Positions 31,194-37,915 of a stretch of 39,684 nt of DNA are shown here, in pieces. The stretch covers positions 1 to 39,684 of the forward strand of contig CADACS010000028.1 of assembly GCA_902786505.1 (NCBI GenBank), given 5' to 3'. Every line of letters starts with the position of its first letter. The first letter of the stretch is position 1. Made by a program: the position numbers and the translations under genes. The notes beneath the pieces are model-generated. The model saw only the letters and a list, made by a program, of their open reading frames with translations, searched no databases and was not told where the DNA came from. Source of the stretch: an uncultured Planctomycetota bacterium (GTDB lineage: Bacteria; Planctomycetota; Planctomycetia; Pirellulales; Thermoguttaceae).

Positions 31194-33251
31194 TTATCGG
31201 AACCAGAAGAAGACGGTCCTTTGCAGGAACGCGACGAGTTCGTTAAAGCAGACGTATCCGAGCGACCGTTTGCCGCAGTATATTTTCGCGGAGACGCCCA
31301 TGCCGGCGGACGCGGCTTCCGGGAGGTCGTCCGGGTCGTCGATCGACGCGAGAATCTCGACGGTCGTCTCTTCCGTCCCGCGGTTTTCCGCGCGGTCGTG
31401 CATTTCAGTTACGGTCGCCAAGTGCGAATTCGACGGATCGACGGTCATGACGAATTTTACTTTGAGAGGCTCGTTGGGATCGTCCTTCTGAATAACGCGC
31501 CGGTAATCTTCAATGTGCCCCATGTATTTTTCGGGCATATTGAGCTCCAACTGGAGTTTTCCGTCGGGCTGGGCGATTTCCATGAGGATTTGCCCGGGCT
31601 GCACCGGCCTATTCTTGAGCGTCGTTTCGAGCTGGAACGTCATGACGACGCCGTCGATGGGGGCGCGCACTTTGAGGTCTTCCTGCCGTCTCGTGAGAAT
31701 CTGCTTCTGAATTTCCAGCGTCTTTCTGCGCTCTTCGTACTGCGCGATCTGCCCGCTGATGCGCGTGCGCTCGACGTCTTTCGCGTCGTAGCTTTGTTCC
31801 TGCAGGGACTTGATCTGCTTTTCGACTTCCTGGAGCTCGCCGTAATTCTTCTGCCATTCGGCTTCGAGCTCGTTGTTCGAGAGCTCCATGAGGACGTCGC
31901 CCTCTTTGACCTGCTGGCCGTGCTCGACGTTGAGGACGTCGACCTTGCCCGGCTCGCGCGTAAAGACGTTTCGGCGCACGACCGGCTCGAGAGACCCGTC
32001 GCAGTGCATGTTGAAGTCCCACGGAACGAAGATGAACGCCAGAATGACCGCAAGGATTCCGAGCGAGACGGAGATCGTCTTGGGGAGCATTCGCGCGGTC
32101 GTGAGGACTTTCGACTTTCCGATCGCCTGCCAGAGGGGCGCCAGAAAGATCGAATTGTGATCGATGGCGTTTCCGACGGCGACGCGGGCGTGCTCGACGA
32201 CGATCTCGACGCGCTTCATCATGTGTTCGGAGACGTTCGAGTTTTCGATCTGCTCGACGACGATCGCGCCGAACGGCGGCTTGACGGTTTTCTTGTCGTG
32301 TTCCGTTTCGTCGAAGTCTTTTTCGTCGATAGTGCGCGGAATGAGCGGATAGACGGCGATCGTCTTGGTGTGGGAGGCGTCGACGTACTCTTCCACGGCC
32401 GTTTCAACCTGCGGGGCGAGGTTTGAGGAGTCGCCCGAATAGACCATCGGCTCGTTCGCCTTAACGACCGCGGTCGCCAAGTCGCCGAGCAGCTTGACCG
32501 TTTCGGAGCGCTTATCGACCATGTCCTGACCGCTGACCGCTTCGATTTTCGCGCGTCCGCCGCGCATAATGGCGAGCGAGACGCGGTCGCATTCGATGAG
32601 TCGCCGGCTTTCGTTGGCGACCGTATAGAGCGTTTCCTTGAGGTCGAGCGTCTTGTGGATATTGCGCGTGAAGTCTTCGAGCTGGGTCCAGAGGCTTTGC
32701 CGGTCGCTGAAATTCTTCAGCTGGCGGTTCTTGTAGTATTCGGTCGCGTACCGCGTAACCTGCCGGACGAACTGGAGGAAGCCCTGCTGCGTCGCGGGGT
32801 TGGAGTCGGGCCGCTGAAAGACTTCGACGATGCCGACCTTTTCGAGCTCCGTCTGAATGACGCCCATGATAATGAGGAAGTCGGTCGGGTTGCCGCCGTC
32901 GTTCGCGCCTTCGCCGCCGGAGTGCGGCGGGACCATGAGGTCGTTTTCCGTGGAGCGGAGCGTGTTGTACAGGAGGTACGAGTGCGTCTTATTCGCTTCC
33001 TCGTCTTCGTGGAGCTTCGCCTCTTTCAGGTTGACCTGATATCCGAGGGTGAGCCGCCCGGACTCGTCGGTCGTCCAGAGCGCGCCGCCGATGGCGCCCA
33101 GCGCGCGCACGACGCGCGTCATGAATTCCGCTTGGAACACGTCGGGAGAGACGTCGGAACGCGAGACCTGCGCGATCTCGTTGACGAGAACGCGAATCTG
33201 CTGTTTCGTTTGTTCAAGCATACCCCTGTCGTAATGTTGTTCGGAACTCAT
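31194..33251 (-). CDS. GAF-domain / HlyD membrane-anchored adaptor
   Basis: A 685-aa protein. The cytoplasmic N-terminal half has a GAF-like sensor region (about 180-390, with LKETLYTVANESRRLIECDR, VSLAIMRGGRAKIEAVSG and VVKANEPMVYSGD) preceded by another GAF-like or helical region (VVRALGAIGGALWTTDESG). One transmembrane helix (about 415-435, ISVSLGILAVILAFIFV) follows, then a HlyD-type periplasmic part: EPGKVDVLNVEHGQQVKEGDVL, a coiled coil, VRAPIDGVVMTF. ATG 33251 is preferred to the TTG 12 bases earlier, although neither has a strong ribosome site. First gene of the trio. Coupling a small-molecule sensor domain to an adaptor in one chain is unusual and suggests export regulated from the cytoplasm. 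Confidence 0.8.
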   Translation of the reverse strand: MSSEQHYDRGMLEQTKQQIRVLVNEIAQVSRSDVSPDVFQAEFMTRVVRALGAIGGALWTTDESGRLTLGYQVNLKEAKLHEDEEANKTHSYLLYNTLRSTENDLMVPPHSGGEGANDGGNPTDFLIIMGVIQTELEKVGIVEVFQRPDSNPATQQGFLQFVRQVTRYATEYYKNRQLKNFSDRQSLWTQLEDFTRNIHKTLDLKETLYTVANESRRLIECDRVSLAIMRGGRAKIEAVSGQDMVDKRSETVKLLGDLATAVVKANEPMVYSGDSSNLAPQVETAVEEYVDASHTKTIAVYPLIPRTIDEKDFDETEHDKKTVKPPFGAIVVEQIENSNVSEHMMKRVEIVVEHARVAVGNAIDHNSIFLAPLWQAIGKSKVLTTARMLPKTISVSLGILAVILAFIFVPWDFNMHCDGSLEPVVRRNVFTREPGKVDVLNVEHGQQVKEGDVLMELSNNELEAEWQKNYGELQEVEKQIKSLQEQSYDAKDVERTRISGQIAQYEERRKTLEIQKQILTRRQEDLKVRAPIDGVVMTFQLETTLKNRPVQPGQILMEIAQPDGKLQLELNMPEKYMGHIEDYRRVIQKDDPNEPLKVKFVMTVDPSNSHLATVTEMHDRAENRGTEETTVEILASIDDPDDLPEAASAGMGVSAKIYCGKRSLGYVCFNELVAFLQRTVFFWFR

Positions 33252-33488
33252 CTCTGTACTCAATAATCGTTTGTCCGCGCCTCCGCGCGCGTAAAAGGGT
33301 CGCGCGCGGTTCCTTTGCGGACGTCGTATTCTGCCGTAAAAATCGCCGCGTCTTTCCGGGGAGCCGCGTTTTCGGCCCGATCGCCCAGGACGGCGCTGAA
33401 TGTCAAGTGAAACGTCAGACGGATTGACTCGAATTACCGCGCCGTTCCCGCGCGCGGACCGTCGGGGGCGCTATAGGAACGGCTCCAG

Positions 33489-33507
33489 CTTGCTATAATG
33501 TAGCAAG
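33489..33507. promoter_or_regulatory. Inverted repeat covering a TATAAT box
   Basis: CTTGCTA (33489-33495) and TAGCAAG (33501-33507) flank TAATG; together they contain TATAAT at 33494-33499. A protein bound to the repeat would occlude the -10. No matching -35 is evident. Confidence 0.4.
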
Positions 33508-33575
33508 TTCGGCGCCGCGGCCGGCTCCGGTTTCGGTTCCGGCCTCCGCCCGTCGGAAAAACTCGAGTCAAGCCG

Positions 33576-33605
33576 TTGAATTATACTGTATTTTCAGGAT
33601 ATTAA
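33576..33605 (+). promoter_or_regulatory. Candidate promoter for coaD
   Basis: TTGAAT (33576-33581), 18-bp spacer, TATTAA (33600-33605), about 155 bases upstream of the start. The match is moderate. Confidence 0.35.
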
Positions 33606-33765
33606 AAAGGGCAACCGAGCTTTTTTTTCCAATTATATCGCAATTAGTGCGCCCTGCCGCGAAGACCGGTTTTCGTTTGCGGCGCGCCTGCGGTTACCGC
33701 GCTCAAATTTGCCGGCGGTTTGCGTTGAGAACCGCCGCGTCTTCCAACGGAGAGGTCAGCCCGCC

Positions 33766-34284
33766 ATGGGATCTTCTGTAAAACTTGCCGTTTATCCGGG
33801 CACGTTCGATCCGATAACCCTCGGACATCTCAATATCATCAAGCGCGCGAGCAACCTTTTCGACGAGCTTGTCGTCGCCGTCGGAGTCAATTCGGAAAAA
33901 TCGCCGTGGTTTACTCCGGAAGAGCGCTGCGATTTCATTCGCCAGTCTGCCGCGGAACTCAAGCTCGACAACGTTCGCGCGACGACCTACGAGGGTCTGA
34001 CCGTGCGATTTGCCAAGAGTCTCGGCGCGCGCGTGCTGGTTCGGGGCGTTCGGCCGCTGACCGACATTCCGGCCGAGCTCACGCTCATGATGGCGAACCG
34101 GCGCATCGAGCCGGACGTCGAGACGCTCTTTCTCATTGCCGACGGGGAGCTCGCGCACGTGTCGAGCTCGCTCATTAAGGAGATCGCCGGCGCGAAAGAG
34201 GACGGCGTGCTGAGGTCGTTCCTCCCCGAATGCGTCATCGAGGCGGTGCGCAAAAAGGCGGCGGAACACGCGCCGCTGCGCTGA
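33766..34284 (+). CDS. coaD: Phosphopantetheine adenylyltransferase
   Basis: A 172-aa cytoplasmic enzyme that transfers AMP from ATP to 4'-phosphopantetheine, the penultimate step of coenzyme A synthesis. The nucleotidyl-transferase signature PGTFDPITLGH is at 11-21 (the GH being the HIGH-like pair), VRGVRPLTD lies mid-protein, and VSSSLIKEI corresponds to the family's ISSTxIR motif. Length is normal (about 160-170 aa). The start at 33766 follows GGAGAGG at about ten bases; the open frame back to 33709 is unsupported. It stands alone upstream of tRNA-Cys. Confidence 0.95.
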   Translation: MGSSVKLAVYPGTFDPITLGHLNIIKRASNLFDELVVAVGVNSEKSPWFTPEERCDFIRQSAAELKLDNVRATTYEGLTVRFAKSLGARVLVRGVRPLTDIPAELTLMMANRRIEPDVETLFLIADGELAHVSSSLIKEIAGAKEDGVLRSFLPECVIEAVRKKAAEHAPLR

Positions 34285-34414
34285 CGCCCGCGCGTTCGGT
34301 TCGGGCTTGCCAGACGCGTTTTTGACCGTTCGGAAATTCGAATCAACAGTTTCCTCGCGTCGGCGTGCAAGCGTGGAATTTTGGCAAAAATGGCCCGAAA
34401 AGCAAAATTTCCTC

Positions 34415-34445
34415 TTGCAAATTCGGTTTTATTGGGTAGTATAAA
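34415..34445 (+). promoter_or_regulatory. Promoter of tRNA-Cys
   Basis: TTGCAA (34415-34420) and TATAAA (34440-34445) are 19 bp apart, 13 bases before the mature tRNA 5' end. Confidence 0.5.
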
Positions 34446-34458
34446 ACTATACCAGCAA

Positions 34459-34531
34459 GGCGACCTAGCCAAATGGCTAAGGCAACGGATTGCAAATCCG
34501 TCATTTACCGGTTCGAATCCGGTGGTCGCCT
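34459..34531 (+). tRNA. tRNA-Cys (GCA)
   Basis: A full cloverleaf: acceptor GGCGACC (34459-34465) pairs with GGTCGCC (34524-34530), the anticodon loop TTGCAAA carries GCA, the T-arm is CCGGTTCGAATCCGG, and the discriminator base is T (U73, a Cys identity element). CCA is not encoded. Confidence 0.95.
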
Positions 34532-34839
34532 CTTACGGCGCCTGTTTTCCCGTTTGGGCGCGGGCGTCTCGCTTTGAAAAAAGCGATTTCCGAATCCCCT
34601 TGAAGCGCGCGTTTGGGTTGTGACTTTCCCCCCTTCCCGCTTGTTTCCCCCTTGTCTTTTCCCTCCTTTCGCAGTCTAGGCGCGCGCTTCGCTTTTTTCT
34701 CTCTCCCTCTCTCTGTTCGAGTTTTCTTTTGGCTCTTCGCGTTTCTGTTTTTCCTTTTTGCGACTTTTTGCGACGTCGGTTTCGGATTGGCGTCGGCGGC
34801 GGTTCTGTTTTCGGTTCGACGGTCTTTCTTGATTTCAGG
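34532..34839. other. Pyrimidine-rich stretch after tRNA-Cys
   Basis: A 7-bp hairpin at 34569-34586 (TCGCTTT / AAAGCGA) followed by TTT may end the tRNA transcript. From about 34620 the plus strand is strongly T- and C-rich. Frames through it are low-complexity and unconvincing. Confidence 0.5.
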
Positions 34840-34867
34840 TTTCCCGCAAACGCGGGAAATTTTTTTT
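34840..34867 (+). terminator. Strong intrinsic terminator upstream of the Ter cluster
   Basis: An 8-bp stem (34840-34847 with 34852-34859, loop AAAC) leads into T8. No gene ends directly before it, so it probably shields the Ter promoter from read-through out of the coaD/tRNA side. Confidence 0.8.
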
Positions 34868-34883
34868 GTTTGCGCGAACTTGC

Positions 34884-34912
34884 TTGTCTTTTTGCGGCCT
34901 CCGAATTATAAT
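34884..34912 (+). promoter_or_regulatory. Promoter of the terD-like operon
   Basis: TTGTCT (34884-34889), 17-bp spacer, perfect TATAAT (34907-34912), about 95 bases before the first TerD start. Confidence 0.75.
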
Positions 34913-35006
34913 AATGGGAGAGGGGACGCGTCGCGGTCGAGTCGGTAAAAATTCATGTGGAAACGCCGCCGCGCGCGGGCGCCCTAACGCGTTGAAAAGG
35001 TTAACG

Positions 35007-35573
35007 ATGGCGATATCGCTAGAGAAAGGTCAGAAGACGGCGCTGGACGCCGGGCTTACCCAGGTAACGGTCGGCGTGGGCTGGAATCCTCGGCTCGACG
35101 CCGGCGACGGTTTCGATTTGGACGCGAGCGCGTTCTTACTGAACGCGGACGGCAAAGTTCGCTCGAACGACGACTGCATTTACTTCAATCAGCGGAAATC
35201 GCCGTGCGGGGCCGTCGTTCACATGGGCGACAACTGCGACGGAGCGGGGGACGGCGACGACGAGAAGATCTGCGTCTTCCTCTCCAAAGTCCCGGCGGAC
35301 GTGGAGAGGATCGTCTTTACCGTAACGATTTACGGAGCGAAGGCGCGCCGTCAGAATTTCGGCATGGTCGACTCCGCCTTTATCCGCATCGTCGACGGCA
35401 AGACGGGCGAGGAAATCGCGCGGTTCGAACTCACGGAAGACGCGTGCGTCAATCAGGCGCTTGTCTTTGGCGAACTCTACCGTCGTCACGGCGCGTGGAA
35501 ATTCCGCGCGATCGGAGAGGGATACGATTACGAAATCAACGAACTCGCCGCGCATTTCGGCTGTTTTGTATAA
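35007..35573 (+). CDS. TerD-family stress protein 1
   Basis: A 188-aa TerD-domain protein (tellurite/stress family, calcium-binding beta-sandwich, cytoplasmic). Family landmarks in order: VGVGWNPR, DGFDLDASAFLLN, SNDDCIYFNQ, VHMGDNCDGAGDGDDEKI with the acidic calcium-site residues, VTIYGAKARRQNFG, FIRIVDG, and ELYRRHGAWKFRAIGEGY. ATG 35007 follows AAAGG; the longer frame from 34866 overlaps the promoter. First gene of a short operon with a second TerD and possibly a VWA protein. Family members contribute to resistance to oxidants, tellurite and phage or colicins by an unresolved mechanism. Confidence 0.9.
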   Translation: MAISLEKGQKTALDAGLTQVTVGVGWNPRLDAGDGFDLDASAFLLNADGKVRSNDDCIYFNQRKSPCGAVVHMGDNCDGAGDGDDEKICVFLSKVPADVERIVFTVTIYGAKARRQNFGMVDSAFIRIVDGKTGEEIARFELTEDACVNQALVFGELYRRHGAWKFRAIGEGYDYEINELAAHFGCFV

Positions 35574-35612
35574 CGCGGCGCGCGGAAGAAATTGAACGGG
35601 AAGGAGCCGTTT

Positions 35613-36191
35613 ATGACCGTCTCTCTCATCCGGGGACAGAATATCGAGACGCCTCCCGACGCAACGAAAATCAACGTCGAGCTCGGGTGGCGCGCGCCCG
35701 CGGACGCCGACGTCGAATTCGACCTTAACGCGAGCGCGTTTTTGCTCAATTCGTTCCGCCGGGTTCGCAGCGACGCCGATTTTATCTTCTACGGTCAGCC
35801 GAAATCGCAGCTCGGCTCGGTCGTTCACATGAGCGGGGGCCGCGTCGGGCGGTCGGAAGACGAAGCGGGCGGCGCGGAGACGTTTTGCGTCGATTTGGCC
35901 GCCCTGCCGCAAGACGTCGAGCGGATCGCGTTTGTCGTTTCGATTTACGGCGCGCAGGAGCGCGGTCAGAATTTCGGCGCGGTCGACTCGGCGTATATAC
36001 GGCTCGTTAACGCGGATACCGGCGAGGAGCTCGTTCGGTTCGACCTTACGGAGGACGCGGGCGGCAGTCAGGCCGCGATTTTCGGCGAGCTTAGCCGCCG
36101 CGACGGCGAGTGGGTCTTTCGCGCGCTTGGAACCGGGCTCGATTACGGACTCGGAACGGTCGCGCGCAATTACGGCGTCGAGCGCGATTAG
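35613..36191 (+). CDS. TerD-family stress protein 2
   Basis: A 192-aa paralogue of the preceding protein: VEFDLNASAFLLN, SDADFIFYGQ, SQLGSVVHMSGG, VVSIYGAQERGQNFGAVDSAYIRLVN, GELSRRDGEWVFRALGTG. It is less conserved at the calcium loop, where GDNxxGxGDGDDE becomes SGGRVGRSEDEAGGAE, so metal binding may differ. ATG 35613 follows AAGGAG with good spacing; it starts 39 bases after TerD 1, in the same operon. Confidence 0.9.
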   Translation: MTVSLIRGQNIETPPDATKINVELGWRAPADADVEFDLNASAFLLNSFRRVRSDADFIFYGQPKSQLGSVVHMSGGRVGRSEDEAGGAETFCVDLAALPQDVERIAFVVSIYGAQERGQNFGAVDSAYIRLVNADTGEELVRFDLTEDAGGSQAAIFGELSRRDGEWVFRALGTGLDYGLGTVARNYGVERD

Positions 36192-36306
36192 CGCGCCGCT
36201 TGTCATTCGGCGAAAACGCGCGCGATTTTCCGCGTTTCGCCGAGAGAAATCGCATACGTTATTAAAGGGCGTTCGCTTCCCGACGCGTCCGTTAGGGAGG
36301 CGCGCC

Positions 36307-36372
36307 ATGCCCGAATCAGTTTTAACCCGAAACGCGCGGCGTTCGCAAGGCGCGGCGCTTTTCGGATTTTGA
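36307..36372 (+). CDS. Possible 21-aa mini-ORF between TerD 2 and the VWA gene
   Basis: ATG 36307 is preceded by GGGAGG at six bases and encodes MPESVLTRNARRSQGAALFGF, then TGA. The stop adjoins the terminator hairpin at 36373. The strong ribosome site is the only support. Confidence 0.25.
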   Translation: MPESVLTRNARRSQGAALFGF

Positions 36373-36407
36373 CGGCGCGTTTGTTTTCGCGCCGCGTCAA
36401 CTTTTTT
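36373..36407 (+). terminator. Candidate terminator after TerD 2
   Basis: A 7-bp GC stem (36373-36379 with 36388-36394) with T6 seven bases later (36402-36407). The gap between stem and T-run makes it imperfect. Confidence 0.45.
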
Positions 36408-36460
36408 ACCGTTTTTTCGCGTCTTTTCGGGCGTGAAGAGAACAACAAAGGACAGTTTCC

Positions 36461-37102
36461 ATGAGAAGACTTCCCGTTTACCTTTTGCTCGACGTTTCCG
36501 GCTCGATGAGCGGGGAACCGATCGAAGCGGTTAAAAACGGCATTCAAATTCTGCATTCCGCGCTCCGCAAGGATCCTTACGCGCTGGAATCGGCATATAT
36601 CAGCGTTCTTACGTTCGGAAGCGAAGTTCAGCAGATTGTCCCGCTGACCGAAGTCGCGATGTTCCAGCCTCCGCAGATTTCCGCGAACGGCGGCACGTCG
36701 CTCGGCGGCGTTCTCAAGAAGGTAACCGAGTGCGCGAACGCCGAAGTTCAGAAGACGACCGCCGAAGAGAAGGGCGACTGGAAGCCGCTCGTCTTTGTTA
36801 TGACCGACGGTTACCCGACCGACGACGTCGACAAAGGGCTGGAAACGTTCCGGACGTATAAGTGGGGCACGGTCGTCGCGTGCGCGGCGGGCGCCGACGC
36901 CGACGTAGGCACCCTCCAGAAGATTACCGAGAACGTCGTTACGCTCGACGTCGCCGACGCGTCGACGATCGGCGCGTACTTCAAGTGGGTATCCGCGAGT
37001 ATCTCGACCAGCAGCAAGAAGGTCGACGCGGGCCGCGACGTCAATAATGAAATGAGCGAGCTGCCCCCGCCGCCGCCGGAGATCACGTTGGTTAAACCGT
37101 AA
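36461..37102 (+). CDS. TerY-like von Willebrand factor A protein
   Basis: A 213-aa VWA-domain protein. The metal-ion-dependent adhesion site DVSGSMSGEP starts at about residue 8; the second MIDAS Thr is probably in NGGTSLGG and the Asp in MTDGYPTDDV. It fits the TerY group that accompanies TerD proteins. AAAGGA lies ten bases upstream. The C-terminus ends in a proline run (LPPPPPEI). In larger Ter loci TerY works with a phosphatase and kinase and with TerC/TerB; none of these is present here, but the locus is cut by the compositional break just downstream, so the partners may be missing only from this assembly. Confidence 0.85.
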   Translation: MRRLPVYLLLDVSGSMSGEPIEAVKNGIQILHSALRKDPYALESAYISVLTFGSEVQQIVPLTEVAMFQPPQISANGGTSLGGVLKKVTECANAEVQKTTAEEKGDWKPLVFVMTDGYPTDDVDKGLETFRTYKWGTVVACAAGADADVGTLQKITENVVTLDVADASTIGAYFKWVSASISTSSKKVDAGRDVNNEMSELPPPPPEITLVKP

Positions 37103-37114
37103 CGGACGCCGCCG

Positions 37115-37150
37115 CGTCCGCGCCGTATAACGCGGCGCGGACGTTGGTTT
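37115..37150 (+). terminator. Terminator after the VWA gene
   Basis: A perfect 11-bp stem (37115-37125 with 37133-37143) followed by TTGGTTTT. It is the last clearly planctomycete-style element before the break. Confidence 0.65.
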
Positions 37151-37202
37151 TATAGAGTTGGCCCTTTGACGTCGCGGGCGTTGGAAAGCGCTCGGACGAG
37201 GT

Positions 37203-37775
37203 ATGGCGGAATTGCAAGGAATCGAGCTTTATATTGAATTGGCGCGCGGCGGCATGTCCGAGGCTGTGGAACAGCTCTCGCACCCGGTGCTGACCCTGTC
37301 CGGGCGGATCCGCTGCAATAAGGACCTGGCGGCGTTCGTCCACCTGCTGATGGAGTCCCGGGTCTATGACGACCGCAGATCCCTCGACTGCGCGGAGGTC
37401 CTCTACGCGGAAAATGAAGCCTCCGCCCGGGAGCTGCGCCGGTACTATGCGCGGAAGAAGCGGTATACCTGGATCTCCCTGGCGCCGTTTTCCCCGGAAG
37501 AGGACGGGGACGGCGGCCGCTACGAGAGCGCCGGGGTGATCGGGCGGGAATTTGACCGCGTGGTGATGGTGCTGGATCAGCGCTTTTACTACGACGAAAA
37601 GGGACTTCTCCGGTCCCGGGGAGACAAAGATCCGGACGATCTCGACGTGCAGCGGCTCTATCAGGGCATTACGCGGGCGCGGGAGAAGCTCTGCCTTATC
37701 ATATCCGGAAATCCGCAGCTCTTTTCGGCGGTGCTGGCTATGAAGGCCCGGCACGCCCTGCACCGCGAACCGTGA
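37203..37775 (+). pseudogene. C-terminal fragment of a DUF2075-type helicase, fused to unrelated upstream sequence
   Basis: The frame is open for 190 codons but represents only the end of a roughly 600-700-aa helicase. LSGRIRCNKDLAAF (about residues 31-44), GREFDRVVMVLDQRFYYDEKG, then LYQGITRAREKLCLIISGN match the C-terminal superfamily 1 motifs (conserved Q-G and RAREKL motif VI) of DUF2075 / Schlafen-associated-type helicases. The Walker A and B motifs that must precede them are absent. The first 20 codons or so look planctomycete-like (GCGCGCGGCGGC) and do not resemble the helicase. The ATG has GAGG almost touching it, a poor start. The best explanation is an assembly join or illegitimate recombination near 37240-37290; a natural gene is unlikely. 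Confidence 0.7.
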
Positions 37776-37805
37776 AAAAAACCGGTCATTTCCGCGAAAA
37801 GAGAC

Positions 37806-37834
37806 TTGACAGCGTGACGGACCGGGGTTATTAT
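37806..37834 (+). promoter_or_regulatory. Promoter of xylB
   Basis: Perfect TTGACA (37806-37811), 17-bp spacer, TATTAT (37829-37834): a strong Firmicutes-style sigma-A promoter. Confidence 0.85.
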
Positions 37835-37836
37835 GA

Positions 37837-37860
37837 AAATATCTTAAGTAAAAGATATTT
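37837..37860. promoter_or_regulatory. Operator-like inverted repeat at the xylB transcription start
   Basis: AAATATCTT (37837-37845) and AAGATATTT (37852-37860) form perfect 9-bp arms around AAGTAA, directly after the -10. This is a probable repressor site for sugar-responsive control. It does not match the Bacillus XylR operator I remember. Confidence 0.65.
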
Positions 37861-37915
37861 ATAAAAGTGATTCAACAATCAGAACAGCGGATCTTTCCGC
37901 GGAAGGGAGCCTCCC

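Larger units (their letters stand above)
33252..33765. other. 515-bp divergent intergenic region
   Basis: No gene is supported. It contains an inverted repeat over a TATAAT (33489-33507), candidate promoter elements near 33576-33605, and on the minus strand a TATAAT (33580-33585) without a good -35 that could serve the membrane cluster. Confidence 0.5.

Noticed and set aside
30948..32426. Long plus-strand frame of 492 codons opposite the GAF-HlyD gene
   Set aside because: Same codon-bias artefact; the minus strand shows the GAF, membrane and HlyD segments.
34613..34948. 111-aa frame in the CT-rich stretch after tRNA-Cys
   Set aside because: It is low-complexity Phe/Leu/Ser coding without a ribosome site, and it is interrupted in function by the strong terminator at 34840-34867.
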